A DNA stretch of 64,000 nt from Botryotinia globosa (taxonomy: Eukaryota; Ascomycota; Leotiomycetes; Helotiales; Sclerotiniaceae). This document shows positions 33,026 to 45,405 of the stretch, in pieces (positions within the stretch are counted from its first letter, which is position 1; every line of letters begins with the position of its first letter). The position numbers and the translations under genes are program-made. The stretch spans positions 1,922,001-1,986,000 of the forward strand of contig RCSZ01000007.1 in the NCBI GenBank assembly GCA_014898425.1, written 5' to 3'. The notes below the pieces were generated by a model that made no database searches, was not told the DNA's origin, and was given only the letters and a program-made list of their open reading frames with translations.

Positions 33026-36000
33026 TAAAAATAAAAATAAAAATAAAAATAAAAATAAAAATAAAAATAAAAATAAAAATAAAATAAAATAAATATCATG
33101 GACCAGGTAGTGATAATAAGGAGACAAGGTAGGAGATCAATAGACCATACTCCGTAGGTAGGTAGACCCTTTTTACAAAAAGAAGAAAAATCCTACCCAA
33201 ATGGCAAATATAGGAATAAGTGGTATATACAAAGAGAGACACAAGGGCGAGAAGGGCGGGAAGGGCTATTCTCGATATGGGCAGATATGGGCAGATATGG
33301 GCAGATATGGGCAGCAGCATGTCTGGGATTCAACTACCTAGTACCCTTTGATCGTTCAATGGTAACGGCGGGCTGGTAACAGCTTTTCATCCAGCTGCTT
33401 ACCTGCCTCCGACCGAAGATAAATCAGAACAAACGAGTTCAACGCCGAAAAAGGAAAGAAAAAGGGAAAAAAAGGAGAAAAGGAACAAGAGGTAATACCT
33501 AGGTAGGTAGTAGTAGTCAGTGGATAGTATCAGTACGTGCCTAGCTAGGTCTTGATGTTATTTCATCCATAGAGCAATGTTACCAAAATGGGACTGATCA
33601 TTCCATCTACTACCTCATCGTCGACCACCGCTACATCTACATCATAAGTTCATAACATACCCTCGTTTCAGTCGCCCCCCCCCCCCCATAGAGATACATA
33701 TTCTGATACAGATCTACACCCGTCTTGTTTCTTTTTGTGTCATCTCGTCGGCACCGACATGTATCGACGACCATTACTCGTATCTACCCATATTCAAGGC
33801 TGCCAAGGTGCATATCAAATGTACATCATCTCCTTCATCAACGCCTTGTCTTCGGAATTCCACCATCACCCCTCCAAGATCCCTTGATGCCTTATTAATG
33901 TTGCCCTGACTCCTGAGCCCGCACGCAACGGGTGGGTATACTGTGATTTACGGAGGACCTGCTGTCACTTTTTTGAACACGTCGGACGCTGGAAAACCCA
34001 GTCTCGCCGGTTTGCACGAAGAAGTACCGACAGAATACATTCATGACGACGTCACGAAGCATACCGAAAGGGGGGAAGTATCAAAACCTTATGGGTCAAG
34101 ATCTCTGGAAATCGGAAGATTTCTGGTCAAGGTCACCAGGTTTTGAGTGACATGGTGAAAAGTATTTGGAGACTTTTGACGGGATGCTATGGGGAATCTT
34201 GAAGGCTGGGTGGATTATTGGGCAGAAAAATGATTTTACTGTCTGCAGGGCTTCCTATGGAAAGGCAAGCAATGGTCATCTAAGACAACCAGCCGACTTT
34301 TCATCCAAAGTAGGTATTTATAAGTTATCCTTGTCTCAAACACCCCACCAGGGCCACCACCATCACTTTAACAAGTCACCACAAATCTTCCCTCAAGAGC
34401 AATCGTGCCCGAATATCCTTTTCCTTACCCCTCCATTCCGGATTTGAGTTTCCAATGTTTGAGGAATCTTGCCATGATTCGCATTCCTTGAAATGAATCC
34501 TAGACTCGGCAACGAAGAGGAAGAACAACTCCCCAAACTCAAACCCTAATTAGGGAAACGGTTAAGTGATTCATTACGCCAACTACTATCTACGGCCGCT
34601 CTACCAAAGGGACAAGACACTCACTCGAGGGCTGGGGCAACAAGCCAAGGCCCAGGAGCAGACATAACATAAGCTACCGTCTGCCTTTTCTTACGATACC
34701 TTCATCTACCATTGCTTGCATCTTTAGGTCCCAAACTACGAATCCTTCTTCCTTCACCGCTTCACCGCTTGAGCATCTTACAATGGTTGTATGTCGTGAC
34801 TCCTTCGAGAGACACATTCTTGAGTCTATCTTCGCCACCATCTTTTCATAATCTACACGCGTCGAGCCATCCCATGGCACACTCTTTCTGAGCTAAGAAT
34901 TCTGCTGACCTCGGTCACATCTTGATCAAAATCCATATTACTCCAAGTGCGAATTCGTTTGGTGATACGAAACATGCGAAACAAAAATTCAGCCTCGATG
35001 ACCCGTATGAGAAGGTCATGTGAAAGTATTCTAATCTTTCACATTCCGAATGTCTGTGATCTTTTTGAAGAGTCAAGCGCGCTTAGTTCCTGACTCAGCT
35101 CCCTTCAACTCTGAGAATGATTGTCTGTCATGCCATCTTTATCACTTACTTTATCACTTCATCACTCCATACAAACGGTTTATACGGGTTCACTAAGTGT
35201 TTGATCCACAAAATTGATAACGAATGGAAGAAGTGGATTTAACGCACACACCATCGAATGATCGATGTACCAGAGACACGAGAAAGCAGTGGAAAACAAA
35301 ATAGGAATGACGCCTTTCGGCATGAGGAGCCCCGCCATCGTTGAAGTGGTGGCTACAATCTTTGCAACTATTTGATAGGATTCATGCATTTGGATGGGAC
35401 GAGTGAATGATTAGGAAGGTAATCCCCCCCCCAAAAAACATACAAGGCAAAAGAATCCAAAGGAAGGATAATGATATGTAGGCCAATGGTGTATGCTGGC
35501 CGCAGCATATGCCGGTCATAAAATCCAAGAGACTAAAAACTACCATAATGCCATTAGTCTACTCACTCATCAAGGTGTGTTACAATGACATGCGCCGTCA
35601 AATATGTAAGCTTGGCCGCGCCTCGCGAATACTTTATTCCACAAGCCATACAGAGCACGGCGTGCATGTATGGGATATGCACAATAATGTGTGTGTGCCA
35701 CTGTGTGGGGATTACATCTCATCTGCAAACAAAAAAGAGTGCTTTCCCAATCATGAGCTAATTAAGCAGGTGACTCTCAACATTATGATTTGATACTTTT
35801 TATCATATATCACATTTTAGGAAGATATTCCTCTAGGTATCGGATGCCTCGGGATGCATCACTGCGACACTCTCAAACGAAATGAGCCATATCGGAAATG
35901 ACATCGTTTATAACGGAGCAAGCGAAGGAGGAGGAAGAGATCAATTGATATTCTATCTGAATCACGGATGATTTTCTTATCGTTGTCCACCGCAGCGGTT

Positions 36001-38337
36001 GTTGTCTAGGTAATCAGATAATCAAAATACGATTGTTTAAGATTGCGAATAGGAAACAAACGACTGAACAATCTTTTATCAGAAAAAAATTATCAAATCT
36101 TTTCTCCGATTAGACATTTGTTACAAGGACAAGGACAGCAGCGGTGAAGCGAGAGAGATGAAGGAGGTGAGAATCGTGAGATTGAGGGAAACGAAGGGAA
36201 ATGGCTTGCGTCAATGGCATGGACATGGTTATGAATATTTAACAGGTAAGCAGAACATCTAACCAAACCTTATTCCGGTATTTAGATAAGATCTTATCTT
36301 TCTTCTTACGTTCTAACTAGACTTGTCACTTTGATCGATATCTTAATAATATCTTTTGCTTTTCTTGGTTCAACAGTCATGCCCTCGCATGTTACAGAGA
36401 CTGTCAAAGCGTTTATTTCGTGCCACCTTCGTACTGCTGGCTCGAGCATTAGCCCCGCCACCAACATCTGAAAGCTTACGAGCTTTTGGAAATACTTACT
36501 AGACACTCTGTAGGCTCATAATTCTTACTTCTCTCTGCTCTGTACATACATAGGTGGCACAAATAAATACGATTAAAATATCACGGCGTCATGTGCGCCC
36601 AATTTAAAGAAGATTCGTCAACCTAGGCCGCACGAAGAACTTTAACACTACTACTACATACCTACATATACATCTTGACTACTTGAGTACCTACTTTTAC
36701 AATATGTAGAACTTTCAACTCCAACGTCTGAAGGAAGAAAGTCTGCATATCTAGTGCACTGTGTACAAGTAAACATGGGTTGGGGTCTGTCCAGGTGCAG
36801 TTTGCATTGATCTCGCTTCTTCACCGACTGTTATCAGGCTTATTTTTCTTTCTAGAAGAGTAGAACAAGTTGCATTATACTTCCCCCACCACACCAGACC
36901 AGCATCAACCCCGAGTCTAATGAAATCGGCGTTTAGAGTTTGTAGATTCATTCAATCATGGAGGGGTTGGAATCCAAGAGTTTAGATCAGATCATCAATG
37001 GTTTCATGGTTCGGTAGGTAGGTATTATTATGCCAAGGATCCTTTGTTGATCACAAATTACTCCGTACCCACCGAACCAGATATTTCTTATTTCGACAAA
37101 TGACGATTTGAGGAGATTAACAGTATGGTTATGGTTATGGCTACCCGGCACATCAGATTTATATCGCCATTCTCATCGTCAATGACAGGTGGATAAGTAC
37201 CACGTCAGACTTCGCTAGTACCTATATTCCATTCACTTATCAACTACCAAATCACTTCATGGGAAGAGATTGGCAGAACTCTAGTGTCACGTATCCATTT
37301 TCTTCTCTTGCATCTCCTTTTCGGTGTTTACTGCGTTCTTCATTTATACCTGCCTGCTAGGCTCTGGCTGACTTAATGGCTTGCTGACTACAATTCCATT
37401 TCCATCTCCATCTCTATTGTGCTATCTTTTCTCTCCAATTTTTTCTTCATGTACGAAGTACAATCGCAAGCGCTTGGTATTCTGCAAAAGCCTGCAAGCC
37501 ACATCTGCACGTACTCTACACTCAAAAGCTCGAACCAACCGGAGATTCCCCTGGAGATAAATAGAAGGTGGTGTAGCGAGATGGTCTTGAATGATGTACA
37601 ACACGTACAAAGCTGTACGGAGTAAGGAAAACAAGTGTATTGTTGTATGTGCGCGCACGTGTACATACATACGAGTCCCAAGCGCGCGATTAGAGTGAAC
37701 GAAGGCGATGTATGGACAGATAGAAATCGATTTGTTTATTCTAAGGAAGTTGATTCGATAGGTTTTGTCTCGAATGCTGGTCTGAGAATCCGAATGGATG
37801 GGAACATTGTTTGCTGGACAGTCCTTGTGTTGTCTTACCGTTACGTTTTGTTTCATCTAAGGTAAGGATTACTGGTCTTGCCATTGCAGTATCGGGACTT
37901 GGCGACGTCTCCGAGTCAACGTGTTTCCAAGTGCAGTTAGAGAGTGTCGCAGTGTTCGTTTATGTCTATGGGGTAGCATCCAGGTCTCCAGGCATATAGA
38001 TTAATTCGCGAAAATTGCGTCAGATATATCTTGTGGTATATACAAAGGGAGATCCGGATCTGCGTATGCGTAATAGCCTATTTCTGAATGCAACAGGAAG
38101 TTGCATCGCGAATACGGGGAGTGGGAATGAAGATATTGAAGGCTCCTTATTGGAATGGTGAAGAATCTCAATCGTCGTTCGGGATAATTGATATTGCGGG
38201 GATTCGTAAACATGCGTCTCAGTCGAGGACTGGTTTCATCGGTTTTGACTACTAGGTATATATTTTGGAGCCCGGACTCGCGTGGATTCGATGCTATATC
38301 TTGGTGAATCAAGAATGATATATCATATTTCAATACA
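32689..38337. other. Gene-free spacer with strong simple repeats
   Basis: No supported gene in 5.6 kb. Notable elements: GGAAAT runs then the ATAAAA array (32810-33092, listed separately), four GGGCAGATAT units (33274-33312), a 13-base poly-C (33675-33687), and A/G-rich runs near 33450-33490. Frames at 33943-34146, 35509-35793 and 37422-37856 are short and lack recognisable motifs. The rest is of ordinary complexity. Confidence 0.5.
32853..33092. repeat. ATAAAA microsatellite array
   Basis: About 240 bases of AAAAAT/AAAAT units, roughly forty copies, with a few five-base units that change register. Its complement reads as alternating Tyr/Phe/Leu on the minus strand in two frames, which explains long apparent frames there; these are not genes. 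It is preceded by GGAAAT and GCAAAT hexamers. Confidence 0.95.
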
Positions 38338-39060
38338 TCTCAACTCCTTTTACTCCTCATCCTGAACTTTATTGCTCGTGCGTATCAATCATATCACCTA
38401 TCATATCATCTATCATATCATCAAACTTACAAACTAAGTAACAATCCAACCCCCAACTCGGCAAAATCATCTTCAACAAGAAGTCACCTACCTCTCATCG
38501 ACTCGGCTCCATACACATACTCCAACCATCAAGATTATCATAACAACTCCCGGTTCTCGGTAAGTGGACTTGCATGTAAGGTAGCATCTTAACTTTCTTC
38601 TCTTGAGTCTTGCCTATAGCGGGCTTTCGCGGGATTCGCGGGGTTCGCGGGGCTCTTGAGTTGGTTGTCTTTGGTTGCTTTGGTTGTTTTTTTGTTTTTT
38701 TGTTTGGCTGTGAATTAGTTGTGAATTGGTTGTGGTTGTGTTTGTTGTCGCGCAGGGGAGTGTGCTTGGGATGTATGTATAGGTACCTATGTATGTATGG
38801 ATATGTATCTCGGTTCTATTTTCCTTAGTAGGTAGATTATAGAATTTCTTTCATATTCACCATAATACTATACTATATTGTATTTTGTTGCTCAAACATA
38901 TACACACAGACTCCCAATCCAATATACCTTTTCCACATAAACACCTAAACTTCACATCTCCATCCAATCCCATCTGATCCATAGTAGTAGTCGCAGCAAG
39001 TTCCTCAAGTATTACAACTAATCGCCACGTTCATGTAGTGCCAATCGCTTCTCGGCTTTT
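38338..39060 (+). ncRNA. Possible spliced transcript without a clear protein
   Basis: Positions 38338-38559 look like a fungal 5' leader (A/C-rich, no ATG). They end at a strong donor (TTCTCG|GTAAGT, 38560), and a pyrimidine/CACAG acceptor at 38908-38909 is followed by another leader-like stretch. The first ATG after that is ATG TAG at 39031. No downstream gene continues it. The segment 39044-39056 equals the first 13 bases of U2 snRNA (ATCGCTTCTCGGC), but the rest of U2 is absent. It may be a long non-coding RNA, the leader of a gene I cannot see, or chance. Confidence 0.2.
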
Positions 39061-42000
39061 ACTCACTCACTGGGAGGGGAGAAGTCTGGTTTTTCTCGTG
39101 TGTTGCGCTAGGGTGGGGAAGGGGTGGATGGATTTGTGAGGACATGTGTCTAGTGATGAGGATTGGGGAATTGGGGATATAGGGATATAGGGATATCGTG
39201 GGTGTTGGGAGAGGCTATCGAGTTTAGATGTGAGAAGTTCCCGACGGCATGTGTATCTAGTGTTATACGTGTGAATACAAAGCAAGAGGAGTATGTCGTG
39301 TTGCTACGATCTTGGATCGTGGTACCTGTGTTCGTATTCGGAATGTATATTCTGGTTACATAGATATCTAAATCCTAACACTCTACGGAAGGTTAACTCA
39401 TGGAATATTGAATAGGATGTCATGATGTGTATTTTGCTAATATGTATTGTGTTTACATTGTTTAGTTTATTTCGCTTTCGGAATATGTAATGCAGATTTG
39501 TGGGTTTTGGTTCTGAGTTTGGTTTGTCTTGTGGGGATGTATATATATCTATATGTGTGTGTGTGCATTCAGATAGGTATATGCCTTTGTATCTGCATTT
39601 GGGGATGGGATGGAATCGAAGCTGTTGTATATTTGATTCGTTGGTGCTGTTGGATGGAGTGGGAGTGGAATGGGGAGGTGATTTATTTAAAGATAGGAGC
39701 TGTGAGTGACCGTTTAGTGGTTGATTGATGGATTGGGGGAATCGGGGAGGTGTTCGGAAGATAGCGAGGTATGATTGGGGGGTGGAGATGCTATGCGCTT
39801 GGGAAACTGGTTGATAGATGTATACATGTGTGAATGGAATGTAGATGTTAAAGTTCCTCGCATTCAGTTCATGTCGAGATATAGGTACTTGTACAGCTAT
39901 TCTTGTATTATTGTATGCGGTTTGTGAGACTTGAGACAGGCCCAACCATTACTTATCTGTAAATGCATGCCTACGGATGAGGATCGTGTTTCGTGGAAAC
40001 AAGGTTGCTTCCTTTTGGTTAGTTTTCTCGGTGTAAGTATATATAGAGCATAGACTGTTCTTATAAAGTTCGTTATTTCAATCTACCTCTAATTTAGTTT
40101 TCGCGCGTCTATAAATGCGTATGAACCGGTTCGTGTTATTCTCATAAGCGTTCTGATAGCGTCTCCATTGTGATGTAAAATCGTAGCATGTTTTTCTTCT
40201 TCTAATCTTCTTGTAGTGAGTATATGCTATCAGGTCGATTACTGAATCTTTTGTTGTCTATCTAGAGATTCATATGTACTGCTTTATTCTAATAATTAGT
40301 CTTCGTGATATCTAACATGAGATTCCTATCATTTTGTTGCACATCTCAATTTCGTACGGACCGTCCCGCAGTTTTGATATATCGTAGGGCTCTAGGTTCT
40401 TTTGTTGCGTATCTGAAGGCGTACGTACCGTGGTATCCCAAATTCCGTATATCACAATGACTTCTACCTATTTCCTTCAGATTCGATTTCATTTTCCTGA
40501 AATAGTCATCTAACGTTTCTTTTTGTACAATACCATGACTGAGTTCCAAGGATAGCTTGGCTCTTGTTCGTCAGTCGTCAGAAATATGAATACTCGTCTC
40601 ATGGAGTTTTTCCAGGAAGGAACCTCCCGTTGCACTTATGCCTGGCCGTAACTTCCTAAGAACCATTAAATATAATCTGTATCTAGTCCGCGCGAATGTA
40701 TGGGTTGTTATAATAATAATAAGTTTTATGCAATATATTTAACATGTCCGCACAATATTAGACACTACAATTCTTTGATTTTAAATTACATTCGCAAATA
40801 TCGCTTATTTGCTCCGTATCTAAGTCATGTGGAATGTTTAATGCATATAGGCACGTTCTTTAATCTAGCAGCTAGCAACTGTTACGGATGGCAGATTTGC
40901 GTTGAAGATATTAATACAGCGTGCACATGAATCTAGTTTCTGCGATCCTTGATGTTTAGACGAGATTCAATTTTGGCTACATATTTTACGTGAGATCGTA
41001 GCCGACTTCTAGACTGGAGGTATGGTTTATTATGATGGGGAAATCATTCTTCTTCTTAGTAAAGGGTTGGAAAGATATGTACGAGTGTGAGAGGGGCAAC
41101 GATAGTTGAGAGCTTCTAGCGTTTTATCTCTTTGTTGCAATTTTTAGGCGTACTTGGCGTGGGATATAGGACATACAGCCTTGTGTTTAATTCCAGTGGT
41201 AGAATAGATATTCTGTTGCATGTCTACAGATAGCATAGAGAGTGTGGTTTATCGCAGACCTTACTACAGAAACATGGGATTAGTAATAGACAATACCTTG
41301 TTGCAGATCTGAAAAGGGCGTACTCGCTGCAGTTCACAATCAGGATGGACCCGTGACTTTGGCTGGATGGATCTTACATGGAGAGATTGAATGTGACTTT
41401 GTTGCATATTTGAAATCAACATGGACCGTGGTATCTTGTGTAGTGTCGTTTGATACAGATCATTGGTTTGGAGGATTTGTTCTCTTGTTGCATGTCTACA
41501 TAATCAGTACATATCATAATCTGCACCCAAAGCTTGGTCTACTCACACATTTATACTGTTATAACATCTTATTTTATATCTGTAAAAAGCATACTTACCA
41601 CGGCATTGTCATTATCGGAGGCTTATATATAATCACTTTCTAGCTTTGGTTGAACGTGTTTAGTTTTTGTTGCATATCTACAAAATGCATACTTACCGTG
41701 GTGGACGCGTGCCCACACTTATTATATTGTCTAATTTGGTCTGTGAGATTTCAGGCAATATAGGTGGATAAAGTCACAAGTGATATGTGGAACTATGATT
41801 TCAATCATATCCTTATGTATTCAACAATATAACTTTAGATACCTAGGTAGTGATAGAATTTAGGCTCTAGATACCCACTGGATTATTTGAGAGTGTAAAC
41901 GAGAACATGAGATTGGCGAAGAGGAGAAACAATGAATTTATTGTAAATCTATTCCTCTTCTCTCTCTAAGTTTTCAGATGATTTCACAAAGCTTTATATA

Positions 42001-42656
42001 CCTCTTTGAATAATCATAAAACATCATCCCATCTAATGTAACCATACCCTTGACTTCTCAGCAACCATCTTCACTACAAATACACTAAATGTTCACTGAC
42101 AGAAAGAGCGCACTTAAAAAGAGCCATGTGATCGTGACTTACTTTACTTCAAACGTACACGTATGTATTATGAAACTATCTGACGATCACCATGGGATTC
42201 TCAAATCAGAGCTGGAGATTAGATACTTTCAGTTGATTATTCAAGAAAATTGAATCACGGAATAAGGAATTGAGTTGCGCTTTGCCGTTTTATCTCATTT
42301 GCAGCCGATACCTATTTTCTGTTAAACACCCATGTCAAATTCATGAGTACCCTGGAAGGGAAGGATAGGTTTAAGAAAGTGATCACGATGCTGTTGCTCC
42401 CCCGACGTGACTACTCGCTAATAACGCAGATTGCCTGTTGATAGATCTATGATAATTCATAATTTTCAGACGAGTACTTGATGATCTTCACGAACTTATA
42501 AACCTAATCATCAGGCTATAGTCAAGCGAGCATAATATTCGGCTCAGATGTACCATTGTAATGTGATGTCTTGTATTGTATAAATATTTTAGGATCCATT
42601 TCCCCTGTTTCCCTACTAGCTAGGCGATTTCTCGGCTATTCCATCCCTAACAAGAT
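39061..42656. other. Gene-free spacer containing a decayed tandem repeat
   Basis: No supported gene. 39061-40200 is ordinary intergenic sequence with a short GGATATAG repeat near 39173-39196. 40250-41710 carries the degenerate repeat listed separately. 41710-42650 shows nothing distinctive. Confidence 0.5.
40250..41710. repeat. Degenerate tandem repeat, unit about 80-100 bp
   Basis: The core TTGTTGCATATCT, followed 10-20 bases later by a GCGTACTTACCGTGG-like segment, recurs at 40334, 40402, 41132, 41213, 41298, 41399, 41485 and 41667, with weaker copies near 40251 and 41575. Successive clear copies in the right half lie 81, 85, 101, 86 and 182 bases apart, so a period near 90 is plausible. 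The 730-base gap in the middle equals about eight periods and contains only faint traces. It encodes nothing obvious. Confidence 0.6.
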
Positions 42657-43599
42657 CTAGAACCCCACTCTCTTAGACTCTTGAACCTTTATAATTTTCT
42701 CCAACGCTCTCCCTCCATCTTGTGCCCATCCAGCCTCTCCATCTAACTTCAAGACTCGTCCCTTTCCTCTCTCTGTAACTCTCACTGGAATGAATCCATC
42801 CCTTGTCCAACATCTTCCAAATGACCTTACCAACTCAAATAACCCCACTGAAATCTTTCGCGTGCCTCTTCCAATGATATGCGTCCTATCATATTCCGCC
42901 AACTCTCTTTTCTTTGCCTCAACTATTCTATTCCATGCTCGTTCCTCAGCGGGAGTTCTGGCTTGATAAAGATGACTTGTAAGATGGAGGGAAGAGGGTG
43001 GGAGAGTTAGAATACGCGGAGGCATAAATGGAATAGGAACAATCTTTTTGAGAGCAACCTCTACATAGAGAGGCGCGGCGACTTTTGGAGGGTGAGCGCA
43101 TAGGCTGGCAGGGACGGCGGTTATAGATTTTATAAGACCGGCGGGAGAGAGAATGACGTAGCCTCCACAACAAGCGAGGAGAAAAGATATGCCGCCGAAA
43201 GCATAGGGAACCCATACAGCAATATCATCAGGGATATGAACGTAATTATTCCAAACTGGTAGTAGAAGAAGATGGGTTAGCGAGGTGTTCTCGGGGGCGA
43301 GATATCTGGTCAACAAATGAGAAAAACGTACAAGTGAGGCCGGCAAATCCCAGAAGAAAAGTTCCAGCTATGTAGGAGGTCACAATGTATCCGGTATGCG
43401 AAGCCGCTTGGTAAAGAATTGTGGTATGTGGTTTCGCAGCCAAAATATCGGCATAGCTGTGGTACTTGAGAGGTTTTGGAGCCAGCGATGGTGGTTCTGC
43501 GACAACTAATTCGGGGGATTTGATTTGAGTTGCGATCCCTGGCTTAGTTTTGAGCTGTGGCTTAGGTTTTGATTTTCCCTTTGCCGTTGGCATCGCCAT
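42657..43599 (-). CDS. Putative two-pass mitochondrial membrane protein
   Basis: Two minus-strand exons, 43332-43599 and 42657-43255, with a 76-nt intron (GTACGT...CTAACCC...CCAG) in phase 1, encode 288 residues. The N-terminal 30 residues are Lys/Thr/Pro-rich with almost no acidic residues (MAMPTAKGKSKPKPQLK), compatible with a mitochondrial presequence. Two hydrophobic segments follow: about 68-91 (GYIVTSYIAGTFLLGFAGLTFW, broken by the intron) and about 103-125 (WVPYAFGGISFLLACCGGYV). The remaining two thirds is soluble, with HIIGRGTRKISVG. The shape (two close spans, soluble C-terminus) recalls TMEM223-like inner-membrane factors, but I cannot confirm that. It is transcribed divergently from pdx1, a mitochondrial gene, across 441 bases. 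Confidence 0.75.
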
Positions 43600-44040
43600 T
43601 GGCTTTCTAGCTGTCGAGCGACATAAGGATGTTGATGTGAAGAGTCGATGATTTCGACATGGTTTTGGAGTTGTGAAGAGAAAAGTTCGGGAGGAAGTCA
43701 GAGTCGTAGAATGTAATTTAATACACCCTCTTGAGATTGCGGACGTCTAGAAAGTATTAGCAACGACTTATTAACAAGTCAATTATATATATTCAAATAA
43801 AACGTACCATACCTGGAAAACAAAATTCAATATATGAAATCGGAACCCAGAGCTTCAAGTTCGGGACGGGAAAAATTAATGATCGGAGGTTCGGCGAAAT
43901 TATTCAACCCTGTCAATTGGCCTAGCGTGTACCCTCCCGAAATATCCCATTTGTTGATCTCAACATCTCACAAATATCTTCGACATTTACTTATCTCCTC
44001 AAGAAACTCTCAATTGAGTTTCATATCTGCTACAGTCAGT
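43600..44040. promoter_or_regulatory. Shared divergent promoter region, membrane-protein gene and pdx1
   Basis: 441 bases separate the two divergent start codons. The middle is AT-rich with a TATATAT-like run near 43787. A CGACATTT/CGACATGG word occurs toward each side. Neither a TATA box nor an activator site can be assigned with confidence. Confidence 0.5.
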
Positions 44041-45405
44041 ATGGCATCTTTTGCGACAGCTTGCCGCGTATCTGCTAGACTTACTGCTAGGGGATTGCGA
44101 CAAGATGCCACTGCCAGAGGTTAGTATTTATCCTTGAGAAATTTTGGGTTGAGTATGGGAGATTAATATTTGATGATGGTAGGACTCAGAACTTCTGCGG
44201 CATGTCTAGCTGCCCAGAACTTCACGATGCCGGCTCTTTCTCCTACGATGACCGAGGGAAGTATTGCAAAGTGGAATGTTAAGGAAGGAGATTCATTTGC
44301 GGCTGGTGATGTCTTACTCGAGATCGAAACTGACAAGGCTTCAATGGATGTTGAAGCTCAGGATGATGGTATTATGGCGAAGATCACAATGGGGGATGGC
44401 AGCAAAGGAATCAAGGTTGGCACAAGAATCGGTGTTCTCGCAGAACCTGGAGATGATTTGAGTTCATTGGAAATACCAGCTGAAGACAGTGCTGCCCCTC
44501 CATCGCCAAAAGAAGAGGCCTCGAAGCCAAGCCCCGCAAAGTCCTCAGAATCACAAGCCGAAGCTCCTCCTACCTCGAAGCCATCCGCCGAGACTTCCGC
44601 TCCCGCAAAGAAATCGTCAGGAAAGGCAAAGAAACAAACATACCCGCTACTTCCTTCAGTCGAACATTTGATCCACGCACGTGGATTAGATGCATCTGAT
44701 ATTGAAAAGATGGTACCCAGTGGACCTAATAACCGACTATTGAAAGGAGATGTTCTAGCATATTTGGGCTCAATATCTTCCTCATACCCTACCGAACTTT
44801 CGCAAAAGATCGCCAAACTCTCCCACCTCGACCTCAGCAATATCAAGATTGCTCCTCCCAAGGCAGTTAAGCCAGCCAAGAAGGATGCACCAGCACCAAA
44901 ACCAATCACATTTCATCGTGTCGCCCACACTGTCTCCATGAAAGCAGCCGTAGAGGTTCAACAGAGGATACAATCTACCCTTGGTGTATCCATACCTCTC
45001 TCAACATTCATTGAGCGCGCAGCAGATATCGCAAATGATGACCTTCCCCGCCCAAAGAACTACAAACCAACATCCGATGAACTTTTTGACTCCGTTCTCG
45101 GGCTTGACAAAGTTAACTCAGTAAATGGGTTTAGAGGAAACTTTTTACCGGAAAGCGGTGCCGCACTTCGTCAAGGTGCTCAAGCATTACAATTATCGAA
45201 GAAGAACAATAACATCGATGTCTATGACTTCTTGTCAGGTGTTACAAGGACGGCACCAGTCAAACGCTCGGTGCCAAAACCGGAGCCTGTTGCAGCAGAT
45301 GAGTTTTGGGTAACAATTCCAGAAACTGATATGGAGGCTGCGTCAATTTTCATGCAGAGATTCAAGCTTGTCTTGGAACAGGAGCCCGGGAGGTTGATTC
45401 TGTAA
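44041..45405 (+). CDS. pdx1: Pyruvate dehydrogenase complex E3-binding protein (protein X)
   Basis: Exons 44041-44119 and 44183-45405, joined over a 63-nt intron (GTTAGT...GGTAG) in phase 1, give 433 residues. The first 35 residues are an Arg/Ala/Ser-rich presequence (MASFATACRVSARLTARGLR). A lipoyl domain follows (NFTMPALSPTMTEGSIAKW), with the lipoylated lysine in ETDKAS at residue 78. A Pro/Ala/Ser/Lys linker leads to the peripheral-subunit-binding domain (about 179-221, PLLPSVEHLIHARGLDASDIEKMV...RLLKGDVLAYL). The C-terminal part is a reduced acyltransferase-like domain without the HxxxDG active site, which separates E3BP from catalytic E2. It tethers dihydrolipoamide dehydrogenase to the complex in the mitochondrial matrix. 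An upstream in-frame Met at 43834 would put a long non-targeting tail in front, so 44041 is preferred. Confidence 0.95.

Noticed and set aside
32743..33127. Two minus-strand frames of over 110 codons rich in Phe, Tyr, Leu
   Set aside because: They are translations of the ATAAAA microsatellite and not proteins.
39044..39060. U2 snRNA gene
   Set aside because: Only the first 13 bases match; the branch-point-pairing region and the rest of U2 are missing downstream.
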